Of a DNA stretch of 64,000 bases, positions 1-8,700 are shown piece after piece. Each line of letters starts with the position of its first letter. Positions within the stretch are counted from its first letter, which is position 1. The stretch spans positions 1,426,001 to 1,490,000 of the forward strand of contig NZ_CP023507.1 in the NCBI RefSeq assembly GCF_002386345.1, given 5' to 3'. Source of the stretch: Streptococcus oralis (GTDB taxonomy: Bacteria; Bacillota; Bacilli; Lactobacillales; Streptococcaceae). A program made the position numbers and the translations under genes. The notes below the pieces were generated by a model, which had not been told where the DNA came from, searched no databases, and saw only the letters and a program-made list of their open reading frames with translations.

Positions 1-683
1 GCAGGTAGACCGACTAGGACAACACCACAGTCTAGCAAGATATCATACAAGCGTTGAGGAAAAACTTCTGAGTCCTGTCTCGTCAACTTTCTCAAGGCAG
101 GCAGGCTTCTCTCTAGCTTTCTGCGATTTAACTTAGTTATCGTTTTATCACGCGCTTTTTTAGACGCCAACTCCAGCATAATATTCGAGTTCACTATACT
201 TTTAGTCGTAAACTCACGCGTATTCCGATAGCTGACTAGATAGTTAAAAGATGTAAGATTTTCTAAACTTGCCATACCGAGAATCTTGCGAAGCTCGACA
301 ATCTTTTCCTTCAAACTATAGCGTTTGTCTGGAACGTAGCCTTTTTCCTTGAAATACTTGAAATCAATCAGATCACAGATTTCTTTCTCGCTACCTTCTT
401 CTAGCTCTTTTTGTTCTACAATCTCTGCAACTTTTACATCATAAGCATTTTGAAGATTGAGCCAGGTTTGCATAGAAACTCCGCTTAGCTTGGCTAACTT
501 ATGAGCCGTTTCCTTACTAATAGACTCCTCTGCATTGACCAGTTTACTGACAGTCTTTGCCGAAACTCCCAAACGCTCCGCAAATTCTTTCTGCGTTACG
601 TTATAATCTTCAATCAACTCTTCAACATACTGACCTGGATGAAAAGCAATCAGGTCTTTGTATTCAACAATTTTATTACTCAT
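1..683 (-). CDS. HigA-like XRE antitoxin with C-terminal extension, probably COG2856/ImmA-IrrE type (partial)
   Basis: The frame opens with ATG at 683 and has no stop down to base 1, so at least 227 codons are present and the C-terminus lies outside the window. Residues about 15-75 form an XRE helix-turn-helix of the HigA kind (QKEFAERLGVSAKTVSKLVN). A helical middle region follows, and the visible end reads LYDILLDCGVVLVGLP. That pattern is typical of the lead-in to a COG2856 (ImmA/IrrE-like) metallopeptidase domain, so the complete protein is probably about 350-380 aa. The HEXXH motif itself is not visible here. The start overlaps the toxin stop by 8 nt, and an AGGAGG lies inside the toxin end, so the two are translationally coupled. 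It would neutralise the toxin and repress its own operon. Confidence is high for the HTH antitoxin and moderate for the fused peptidase domain. Confidence 0.8.
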   Translation of the reverse strand, partial: MSNKIVEYKDLIAFHPGQYVEELIEDYNVTQKEFAERLGVSAKTVSKLVNAEESISKETAHKLAKLSGVSMQTWLNLQNAYDVKVAEIVEQKELEEGSEKEICDLIDFKYFKEKGYVPDKRYSLKEKIVELRKILGMASLENLTSFNYLVSYRNTREFTTKSIVNSNIMLELASKKARDKTITKLNRRKLERSLPALRKLTRQDSEVFPQRLYDILLDCGVVLVGLP

Positions 684-1014
684 AGTGATTGCTGACCTCC
701 TCTATTTTTAGGATTTCGATTTCAACGGGATTTGGAAATACCTTTTCTAAATCCTCTTCACGAAATTCCACAATCAACCGATAGGAACTCCTTCGACCAT
801 CTATATCTAAAGCAAACTGTCCCTGTCTCTTTCCCTTAAGTTGGTGAAAGTGATATTTAGGAAAAGCTGTCACACTAGCCAAAGAATCCGCCGCTTCCAA
901 AAAGTTGATCAACTGATGCAACTTTACAGCAATTTTATCCGAAAAATCTTTTTTCGCCCGCCTCAGCTCTGTGCACTGCTTTTCAACAGTTTTGTTTGTA
1001 TAGATAAGCTTCAT
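676..1014 (-). CDS. HigB/RelE-superfamily toxin
   Basis: This 112-aa protein has the RelE/HigB mRNA-interferase layout: an N-terminal helical pair, then a beta-rich core with LKGKRQGQFALDIDGRRSSY and YRLIVEF, matching the conserved LxGxRxGxxxxxIxxxxR stretch of HigB toxins. Proteins of this family cleave mRNA on the ribosome when free of antitoxin. The toxin gene comes first and the XRE antitoxin second, the characteristic higBA order and the reverse of most TA pairs. The ribosome site AAAGGG stands before ATG at 1014. The gene has its own promoter and a palindromic operator just upstream, and it lies directly downstream of the hsdM terminator at the edge of the restriction island. Toxicity is inferred from the family. 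Confidence 0.8.
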   Translation of the reverse strand: MKLIYTNKTVEKQCTELRRAKKDFSDKIAVKLHQLINFLEAADSLASVTAFPKYHFHQLKGKRQGQFALDIDGRRSSYRLIVEFREEDLEKVFPNPVEIEILKIEEVSNHYE

Positions 1015-1035
1015 AAATCCCTTTCTGTTTATTTC

Positions 1036-1056
1036 AAATTACCATTTAGGTAATTT
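1036..1056 (-). promoter_or_regulatory. Palindromic operator candidate of the higBA-type operon
   Basis: A perfect inverted repeat with 8-nt arms (AAATTACC / GGTAATTT, spacer ATTTA) sits between the -10 box and the toxin ribosome site, near the expected transcription start. It is well placed for autorepression by the XRE antitoxin. Confidence 0.6.
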
Positions 1057-1057
1057 A

Positions 1058-1066
1058 ATTATAACA
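1058..1066 (-). promoter_or_regulatory. Extended -10 promoter of the TA operon
   Basis: The minus strand reads TGTTATAAT, a consensus extended -10, 44 nt upstream of the toxin ATG. A -35 box is weak and would fall in the stem of the hsdM terminator, so the two signals are packed together. Confidence 0.65.
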
Positions 1067-1083
1067 TAAATAAATAATAAAAG

Positions 1084-1107
1084 CCAGCCAAAGGTTGATT
1101 TGGCTGG
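1084..1107 (-). terminator. Terminator after hsdM
   Basis: A perfect 9-bp stem (CCAGCCAAA / TTTGGCTGG, 6-nt loop) lies 38 nt past the hsdM stop and is followed on the minus strand by CTTTTATTATTT. It closes the restriction-modification operon. Confidence 0.8.
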
Positions 1108-1145
1108 GATTTTAAATCTGATAGATGTATCTAACTGTTTCTCCA

Positions 1146-2747
1146 TTACCCTTTAAAGTTTTTCAAAAACTCTTTGAGCTCGGCATCGGCTTCTGGTGTG
1201 GTTCCGTGGAGTTGACCGAGCATTTCAAGCAATGAAGCTGTTTGGTTTTGGATTGCTTCATTTGTCTCATTAATCTTGCTGACGATTTCTGTCAGCGGCT
1301 CGACTTCTTCTTCCTCAAAGGTGTCTACATAGCGAGGGATATTGAGGTTGTAGTCATTTTCGACAATTTCTTCATAGCTTGCCAGATGGGCAAACTTATC
1401 AATCTCCTCACGAGACTTGTAGGCCTCCAGAATCTTCTCGATATGGGCATCCGTCATGATATTTTGGTTTTTCCCCTTATCAAACTCCTTAGAAGCATCG
1501 ATAAAGTAGACATCACGATTGGTACGGTTCTTTTTGAGAATGATGACCGTGGTCGGAATGCTGGTATTAAAGAAGATATTGGCTGGTAGACCGATAACCG
1601 TGTCAATGGCCCCTTCTTCTAGCAAGGCCTTACGAATGGTCCCTTCTGCATTTCCACGGAAAAGAACACCGTGAGGAAGGACGATAGCCATAACTCCATT
1701 ATCTTGCTTGAGATGGTAGTAACCATGTAAAAGGAAGGCAAAGTCAGCCTTGGACTGAGGTGCTAGTTTCCCAAAAGGAGAGAAACGAGGATCATTCAGG
1801 AAGCCAGAGCTTGCTGACCACTTGGCAGAGTATGGAGGGTTCATGAGAACCCCATCAAAGTTGGTCGGCTCTTGTGTCGGCCAGTCTTCGTCTAGTGTAT
1901 CAGCATTGTGGAGAAATTGATTCTCAACTGGAACACCGTGTAGAATCATGTTCATCCGAGCCAAGTTATAGGTCGAGGTATTGAGCTCCTGACCGAAGTA
2001 GACAACCGTTTGCGGTTTATGAGAGTATTTCTTGGCATTGAGCAAGAGAGAGCCAGATCCCATGGTCGCATCATAGATGGTAAAGCCTTGCTGGTCCTCA
2101 CGACCCAAAAAGGCAATCTGCGTCATGAGCTTAGCAACAGGCTGAGGAGTATAGAACTCACCAGCCTTTTTCCCAGAGTCTGTTGCAAACTGTCCAATCA
2201 GATACTCATAGGCATCCCCCAACATATCGCCTGCATGACCAGCCACATCTAGCACAGCCAACTCTTTCATAACCGCTGCTACCGTTTGGTTTTGCTTTTG
2301 CGGAGTCGCCCCTAGCTTTTTAGAGTAGAGATCGATATCTTCAAAAAGATTTTCATAGAGGTCGTCACTCTGCTCGATATCTCGAAAACCCTGAGCCAGA
2401 TCTTCCAGCTGGAAAGTCCCCTCATTAACACGTGCTACCAGAGCCGTAAAGGTCAGGTCAGGCTTGATACTATAGTTGAGTTCGTCCTTCATGACTGCAA
2501 GAAGATCCTCGTGAGTGTCCGCATCCTCATAGTAGTTGCGATAGACCTCAAGGGCAGTCTCAAGACTATCTGTCCCCTCTTCCATGGTCTCCGCCACGAA
2601 AAAGAGCATCTTATCTGATAGATACTTGTAAAAGACCATGCCCAAGAGATAGGACTTATAGTCGTTAGCATCCATCTTGGAGCGGAGAACATCCGCTGAG
2701 TTCCACAGGGCTTGGTAGAGCGACTGGGAAGTTTGTGTTGTTTCCAT
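1146..2747 (-). CDS. hsdM: Type I restriction-modification DNA methyltransferase subunit M
   Basis: HsdM transfers a methyl group from S-adenosylmethionine to N6 of adenine in the bipartite site recognised by HsdS, and is part of both the M2S methylase and the R2M2S restriction complex. The 533-aa protein has the N-terminal helical HsdM_N domain (about 1-140), the SAM motif I DATMGSGSLLL (about 225-235) and the catalytic NPPY (about 303). Length is normal for the family. I chose ATG at 2747 (METTQ) because AGAAAGAAA precedes it at a normal distance; an in-frame TTG 24 nt upstream has no good ribosome site. It is the last gene of the island before a terminator. Unusually, hsdM is not adjacent to hsdS: two accessory genes lie between them. 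Confidence 0.97.
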   Translation of the reverse strand: METTQTSQSLYQALWNSADVLRSKMDANDYKSYLLGMVFYKYLSDKMLFFVAETMEEGTDSLETALEVYRNYYEDADTHEDLLAVMKDELNYSIKPDLTFTALVARVNEGTFQLEDLAQGFRDIEQSDDLYENLFEDIDLYSKKLGATPQKQNQTVAAVMKELAVLDVAGHAGDMLGDAYEYLIGQFATDSGKKAGEFYTPQPVAKLMTQIAFLGREDQQGFTIYDATMGSGSLLLNAKKYSHKPQTVVYFGQELNTSTYNLARMNMILHGVPVENQFLHNADTLDEDWPTQEPTNFDGVLMNPPYSAKWSASSGFLNDPRFSPFGKLAPQSKADFAFLLHGYYHLKQDNGVMAIVLPHGVLFRGNAEGTIRKALLEEGAIDTVIGLPANIFFNTSIPTTVIILKKNRTNRDVYFIDASKEFDKGKNQNIMTDAHIEKILEAYKSREEIDKFAHLASYEEIVENDYNLNIPRYVDTFEEEEVEPLTEIVSKINETNEAIQNQTASLLEMLGQLHGTTPEADAELKEFLKNFKG

Positions 2748-2792
2748 AGTGTTTCTTTCTAAGTTTTGCAATTAATTTTTTTAAACAAGCAA

Positions 2793-3548
2793 TCATTTAT
2801 AACAAATCACTTCATTCTCAATCGTTTGAATCAAATCTAAAGGAATAGAGGAAACTGGAAGTTGATAAACGATATTTTTTCGAGGATTATAAAATCCAAG
2901 ATTTTCGATAGAAAGGAAGTCAGGATCATAGGAATGTAAGCCCATGATATAGTATACAAGGACTTGTAGTGTATGGTCTTTATTAGGAGCTGTTTTAGTC
3001 ACCTTAAAATCCCACAGTGTATCCTTGGTCAGAAAATCTCCATCACCCTTATCAATCGTTTCTGTATAGCCTCCCAAAAAGTTAAAGCCATCCTTTACCA
3101 AAGGACCATAGAGGTCGAAAAAGCAAAGACTTCGCTCCACCATGATACGAATATTCTCTATCGTTTCGGCATCCACTGAAATTTCCTCAAATGGCTTATA
3201 ATACTTGATCCCCGCACGAAAAACGACATCAAAAGAAACCAAACGACACGCACTTTCTATCGATAAATCGTCCAATCCTGTCACCAAATCAAGAAGTGCT
3301 TCTGCTAGGTCTCCCATGTTAACCCTATGAGCTCCCATGAGAGAAATTATGAAAGCATCACGGGCTTCTGTCCCTTTCATAAAGCGTGTCAAGTAGTCCA
3401 CACAAATCCCCACTAAACTTGGAGATACAGACTCTACAGGATGCAGAATTCTGTGGTCTTCGAACTGCTCTACTGAAAATAACTTGATAGGCAGATAACC
3501 ACCTCGAGGTTGGTTAATTTCTTTGATACGTTGTGTTACAGATACCAT
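2793..3548 (-). CDS. Putative PD-(D/E)XK/RecB-like nuclease-fold protein in the hsd locus
   Basis: I do not recognise a named family for this 251-aa protein. The C-terminal half carries GDGDFLT (about 168-174), then TLWDFKVTK (about 176-184) and QVLVYYIMG (about 193-201). An acidic residue followed by D-x-K and Q-x3-Y is the arrangement of RecB/Cas4-like PD-(D/E)XK nucleases, so a DNA-cutting or DNA-binding role is a reasonable inference. The N-terminal half is helical with no motif I can name. Start ATG at 3548 has AAAGGAGTTGCC in front. It sits between the HAD gene and hsdM, 45 nt upstream of the hsdM start, so it is probably co-transcribed with hsdM. A structural role in the R-M complex without catalysis is an alternative. 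Confidence 0.6.
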   Translation of the reverse strand: MVSVTQRIKEINQPRGGYLPIKLFSVEQFEDHRILHPVESVSPSLVGICVDYLTRFMKGTEARDAFIISLMGAHRVNMGDLAEALLDLVTGLDDLSIESACRLVSFDVVFRAGIKYYKPFEEISVDAETIENIRIMVERSLCFFDLYGPLVKDGFNFLGGYTETIDKGDGDFLTKDTLWDFKVTKTAPNKDHTLQVLVYYIMGLHSYDPDFLSIENLGFYNPRKNIVYQLPVSSIPLDLIQTIENEVICYK

Positions 3549-3622
3549 GGCAACTCCTTTATGTATATATACTAGCGTCGATAAACCTTAATCGGTATTC
3601 TTTTATTTAGTAAACAATTACC

Positions 3623-4519
3623 TTAGTTTTGACTTTCTAAAACCGCTTCCAGTTTATCAGCATTTTTCTTGTTTTCTAACAATTCATTATAAGCCGTCTT
3701 TTTAATAATCGTTTTGATTAGTTTATCAAGTTCTGTATTTTCTGAGTAATCCGCTGGAACAAAATAATCAATACGATTATCCTGAGTCATTTTGTGGACT
3801 TTAGTTCTATCATTCGTTTTTGGATTGAATACACCGATAGAGTAGCCACCTCTTGTTTTGACTAGCTTCATACATGGAATATCTGTATCACTATCCCCTA
3901 AATAGACCATATTTCTAAAAGGAACTCGTAAATCACTTTCAGCAAAAAAATCATTCACCGCATCGTCATTAACATCTAAAATACCTTTGGTAATTCTAAA
4001 AAGAAATTGAGTCTTATTGGTGTAGTTAACAACTTGAGCAGGCCAGACCGCGACACCCTTTTCATCACAATAAAAAGAAGTTGCATAAATTTTCTTAAAA
4101 GCACCATTTTTAGCTATTGAAGTCCCCTCTATCATTTCTTTCAAACCAGATGAAATGATGTAATGCTCTACAATAACTCCGTTTTCTTCACCATATTTTC
4201 GAATACGCTCAAACCAGTCTTCGACTCCTGGGAATAGTTCTACCTCTGAACCAAACTTAGCTAACTCTGTCTTTGTAAATAGGACTGTCCCTTCAGATTC
4301 TGTTTTCATCGTAAACATATAGGCAAGGTTCTTGTCCATATTATTAGCCTTGGCAAAACCATTGGATTTCTTCCAAAATTCACTGATTTCATACCCGAGC
4401 TTCTGTATAAACCCTTGGGCTTGCATATCATCAGGAGACAGCGTTTTATCAAAATCATAGCAGATAGCTACTACAGGTTTTTCTTCTTTCTTTAGAGTTT
4501 CTGATTTTACTTTTGACAT
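3623..4519 (-). CDS. HAD-superfamily phosphatase embedded in the hsd locus
   Basis: A 298-aa haloacid-dehalogenase fold hydrolase. Motif I is DFDKTLS (about 22-28; the first Asp is the nucleophile and the second the general acid), motif II is YIISSG (about 120-125) and the metal-binding motif IV is LGDSDTDIPCMK (about 207-218). The long helical insertion after motif I resembles a phosphoserine-phosphatase-type cap. The substrate is unknown. Its place between hsdS and the RecB-like gene, on the same strand and with small gaps, suggests a partner role in defence, for instance nucleotide or nucleic-acid-end dephosphorylation, but this is inference. The ribosome site is AAAGGAG, 11 nt before ATG. 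A lysine-rich C-terminal tail follows the core. A housekeeping role is possible but unlikely given the location. Confidence 0.8.
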   Translation of the reverse strand: MSKVKSETLKKEEKPVVAICYDFDKTLSPDDMQAQGFIQKLGYEISEFWKKSNGFAKANNMDKNLAYMFTMKTESEGTVLFTKTELAKFGSEVELFPGVEDWFERIRKYGEENGVIVEHYIISSGLKEMIEGTSIAKNGAFKKIYATSFYCDEKGVAVWPAQVVNYTNKTQFLFRITKGILDVNDDAVNDFFAESDLRVPFRNMVYLGDSDTDIPCMKLVKTRGGYSIGVFNPKTNDRTKVHKMTQDNRIDYFVPADYSENTELDKLIKTIIKKTAYNELLENKKNADKLEAVLESQN

Positions 4520-4534
4520 TTTACTGCACTCCTT

Positions 4535-5785
4535 TTAAATAAACATATCCTGCAAGAGTTTCTTTTTCAGTGTTTCAAGCTGAGAAATTTTTTCTTGGTG
4601 TGAGTTGATGAGGTTATCGAGGTTTGAGAAATAGGCGCCGATGGCTTGTTGTTCTTCGAGTGAAGGAGGAAGTGATACCTTTATTTTCTCTATCTGCCAT
4701 AAAGAAAGCGAGGGTTGTGCTCCAATTGTTGAATCACTTTTGATAAAAGACTTTATTCTTGGACTTTTCAAAAAATTCAACATAAAAATCGCATCGTCAC
4801 TCTTCAATCTAATAATTGCAATTTGCTGATTTGTATTTGCAGGTAAATCTTTTTTATCAACTATCCCAACTACCCCAAGAGTACCGACAATTGAAAACAA
4901 TACATCACCCTCTTTAAGTATAGAACGTTTTAGGTATCCTAAATGTTCTTCTAAACTTGTAGAGGCTGTCCGGACCAAACTACCAGTATCTCTATTTATA
5001 CTTTCGGTTTTAATATAGTTTACTTCCCCTTGCCAGCTTTTATCTTTCGGTGTGGTTCCCTTAGTTATAGTTTCAGCCCTTGATTTAAGTTCATATAATT
5101 CCCACTCGCTCTCAAATCCATCTAAACGAATCTCTGGCACTGTCTGTCCAGCTTTGGGAAACATCTTGGAGAGCATGGTCGTCTTAAGAGATTGGTAGTT
5201 AGCAAGATTATCCTTGTAGCTAGACAAAAGGTCGTCGAGGGTGCGGAAAAGGATGCCAATGGCGGATTGTTCGTCAAATGAATCTGGTATTAAATAGTCT
5301 AAATTGGATATATCTGACCAATTCACATAAATTTGTGTGTTCCCCTGAGCACTTCTTACGATTTTATTACGGTTAATATCAGCATTTAGTAATTGAAAAA
5401 TAAAATCTGGAACATATTTATTTTTATCTAAACAAATTCTTTGTGTGCGCTGATTGTAAACATAACTATTATCTTCATCAATTAATAGAACTCTTCCAAT
5501 AATCTTACCTGTACTAGTTTTGTCATTTAAAATCATTGTTAAATCATCTTTTTCTAAAATCCTTCTCTCCGTTTTCTTACTATATTTTACTCTAATTCCT
5601 TGGTCCTTATATTTACCTTCTTCTGAATACGAACCAATGCTAATTACCTTATATTTCCCATCTAGATCAAATTCGCTTTCAATGGCTGTTCCTCCCACAG
5701 ATATACCTAAATCTGTCAATTTTATCGTTTCCCACCAAGAATCAAATCCTTGAAATCTAATTTGAGGAATACTATTTTTACTCAT
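4535..5785 (-). CDS. hsdS: Type I restriction-modification specificity subunit S
   Basis: HsdS sets the DNA target of the type I enzyme. The 416-aa protein has the usual two-fold layout: target recognition domain 1 (about 1-150, opening with IPQIRFQGF), a conserved helical spacer with LSSYKDNLANYQSLK (about 195-210), target recognition domain 2 opening with VPEIRLDGFESEWELYEL, and a C-terminal conserved helix with INSHQEKISQLETLKKKLLQDMF. The start chosen is ATG at 5785, which overlaps the end of the upstream NTPase gene by 8 nt; a longer frame upstream lies inside that gene. There is only one hsdS copy, with no nearby recombinase or inverted partial hsdS, so phase-variable shuffling is not indicated in this window. 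Confidence 0.95.
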   Translation of the reverse strand: MSKNSIPQIRFQGFDSWWETIKLTDLGISVGGTAIESEFDLDGKYKVISIGSYSEEGKYKDQGIRVKYSKKTERRILEKDDLTMILNDKTSTGKIIGRVLLIDEDNSYVYNQRTQRICLDKNKYVPDFIFQLLNADINRNKIVRSAQGNTQIYVNWSDISNLDYLIPDSFDEQSAIGILFRTLDDLLSSYKDNLANYQSLKTTMLSKMFPKAGQTVPEIRLDGFESEWELYELKSRAETITKGTTPKDKSWQGEVNYIKTESINRDTGSLVRTASTSLEEHLGYLKRSILKEGDVLFSIVGTLGVVGIVDKKDLPANTNQQIAIIRLKSDDAIFMLNFLKSPRIKSFIKSDSTIGAQPSLSLWQIEKIKVSLPPSLEEQQAIGAYFSNLDNLINSHQEKISQLETLKKKLLQDMFI

Positions 5786-8700
5786 TAATTTCTCCCGAAC
5801 TATCTTTAAAATCGATTTGCTTACTTCTAAGTCCAAATATCCTTAATACAGAATTTTCGCGTCTAGACTTTTTAGAAATAAACTTCCTTTTCTTTAAGTA
5901 ATCCAGAAGTTTCTCGTTAAACTCAGAATACGATACCTTAGACTCCTGATTACCATTCCCTCCGTTACCTTCATTCTCATTTAATTTTTCAAAGGCCACT
6001 TTCCATTCAGTGTAGATGTCATCATCTATTTGTTCCTTCAAGATTTGCATGATATCCGGTAATTCTAATAAATCTAAATAATCGCCTAGGAAAGTGAGCT
6101 TATCTACTTCTATTTGACTTTCCGAATCAGAAATTAATTTTTTGAGTAGTTCTTTCTTATGTTCAAGTAAAACATCATTCGAATTTAGGATAGATTCATA
6201 CAATGGAACGCTAATTTCATTTTCATCTAATGCTATAAATTGTCTTATATATTTTTTAACTATTTTTTGTATTTTATTTTGAAGCGTCACATCTAACGAA
6301 TCATAGCTATTTTGATTTATTAAATTGTAAAAGTCGTACTTATTAAAATTATTATCTAAAAGAAACACTAATATTTCTGCTCTATATTTTTCAGATAGAT
6401 ACAGATTCTCTAGCAATTCTCTAATTTGTTCTTCATCACGAATATCTTTTGCAGTATTTAAATAATCAAATTTATTCATCCTAATAAAGGAGGCTAAATG
6501 TTTTGGATATTTCTGACGTATAAACTCAAGATTATCTTCATTAAAATCTATCAATTTATATTTTATGAGATGTTCCATCTGATTATCATCTTCATCAATT
6601 TCATTAAATGTTTCATAATAAGGATATCCTATTTCTTTCACTAATCTAATTCTGATATTTTTATTCATGTTCGACTCTTCTAAAACAAAATATACAAATT
6701 TTTCTTGTAATTCCTTATCTAATTTTAGATATATCCTCTTATCAAGTTCAAAATTACCATTCTGGTTTATGAAATCTACTAATAAATTATCCTCTTCCTC
6801 ATTTTGACTAAAATAGTCTAAAACAATTTCAGTATTCACTTCTGCTTTTTTAGTCTGAACAAGATTTTTTACTAGTAATTCTCGATTTTCATTAGATAGT
6901 TTATTAAATTTATCTTCTGTATATGTAATATAAAACTTTGGAATACTAGCAATTATTTTTTCTGCCGCTGAATCTTTGAATGGTTCAAAGTTTAGATTCA
7001 TTCCTTTATTTTCAAATACGATATTTTCGTTTAATAGTTTTTCAATATATTTAGGTTTATCAAGCATTTTATTTTCTGACAGTTTAATATACATCCAAAC
7101 ATAGTCTAAGAATTCGGCTCTATATGATAGACAATAGTCGCGGATAGGATATAGTTCGCTATGTTCATGAATCATTTCAAAGTTTTTGTGCTTAAACTCT
7201 GAATCATTGATAGTATCGCCTAAGTAAAATCGTGTAAAAAACTCTAACGTTTCTTTTTGAATGCCATATAACTGATTATTATAAATAAAATCAATTATTT
7301 CTCTATTATAACTGTCTTTAGCAGATAAAAAACCTTTTAATCTAATCTTAAGCCACCTTAGATTCTTCTTCACTAAATCTATATTTCTATACTCATTTTG
7401 ACAGAAGAGCTCTTGATGTTCTTGCAAATAAATACTTAATGCATCTTCAACTGTATTATTTTTATAATCAGTTTCTTCTAAGTCAACCAAGGATAGCAAG
7501 GATAGGATTATACTTGAATTAACTTTGTATTCTTTCTTATTATTTATGCAAGTTATAAACGATAGCGAATTATATTCTAACCATTTTTTTAAGAATGTTT
7601 CAATAATGTCTTCTTTGAAAATTACAACTTTTAATTTATCAACTCTATCTAAGGTCTTATAAAATTCAGTAATAAAGTTTAGGATATCTTCTTGATTAAA
7701 TATATATTTAAGCTGTCGGTCATATGCCCCACCACTTGTTGGATTTAACAAGAATTCAAAAAAACTATAATTTAACACATATTTCAGTTTATAATTATCT
7801 AATGCTATTCGCTTAACAATTTCATTAAAATTGGTGAGCTCTATGGTGCGACTATTTACTATATAAGAATTAACATTTTTTATAAATTTTTTATCATCTT
7901 CTAGCAATCCATCACCATAAAAATATGACAGATAATTCCTATAATTTTTATCAATATAATCATTATTGATAAAAAATGTAACGATATCATCTTGTGGATC
8001 AATATTAGTTTCTTCATTTGTATAGAATAACAGTTCTTCTCGGACATTGAGTTTTTTTAATAAATCTCCTTGATTTCTTTGTAAAAGAGAAAAGTCTTTT
8101 GGAAAAATATTCTTATAAACTATTAAAGAAAATAGTTTATGAGGGTTAATTTCAAAGTCTAATGTCTCTTTATAAGTCAAATATTCATTACAAATATTAT
8201 TGATTAATCTCATATCGTCAAGATATAAAGCGACATTCAGAAGAAAGACTTCATCAAAATATTCATCTTCCCCCATTTCTTTTAATATTTCGTTTAGTTT
8301 TATATGTGAATTCGAAGCAGTTACGACAGGAACTATCGGAATAATAAAATCAAAAAACTTCGTTCTCTCTTGTGATTCAAATAAATCATCCTTTACAAGA
8401 TAGAAGAATACCAGTTTACGTTTGTGATTTGCCTTTCGATTTCTATTAATAATTATATTTAGTTCCTTCAATTTTTCAAAAATTCTAGAATCATTAAAAC
8501 GTTCAATATCTTCAAATACTATAACATCCGCTTCAGATTGCTTAAACAAATAAAGTACATCATCTAAATAGCGATCAAAATAAGATACCCTTGAACTTTC
8601 ATTTGAGAAGATTTCAATATCAGTTTCAAATTTTTCTGCCTTTAAGGATAATTTTTTGATAAAACCAAAATCTTTTTGTAGCTTCAGTAAAAAATAAATT

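Noticed and set aside
4535..5785. Possible phase-variable (inverting) hsdS
   Set aside because: Only one hsdS copy is present, with no partial hsdS, recombinase or long inverted repeat in the window.
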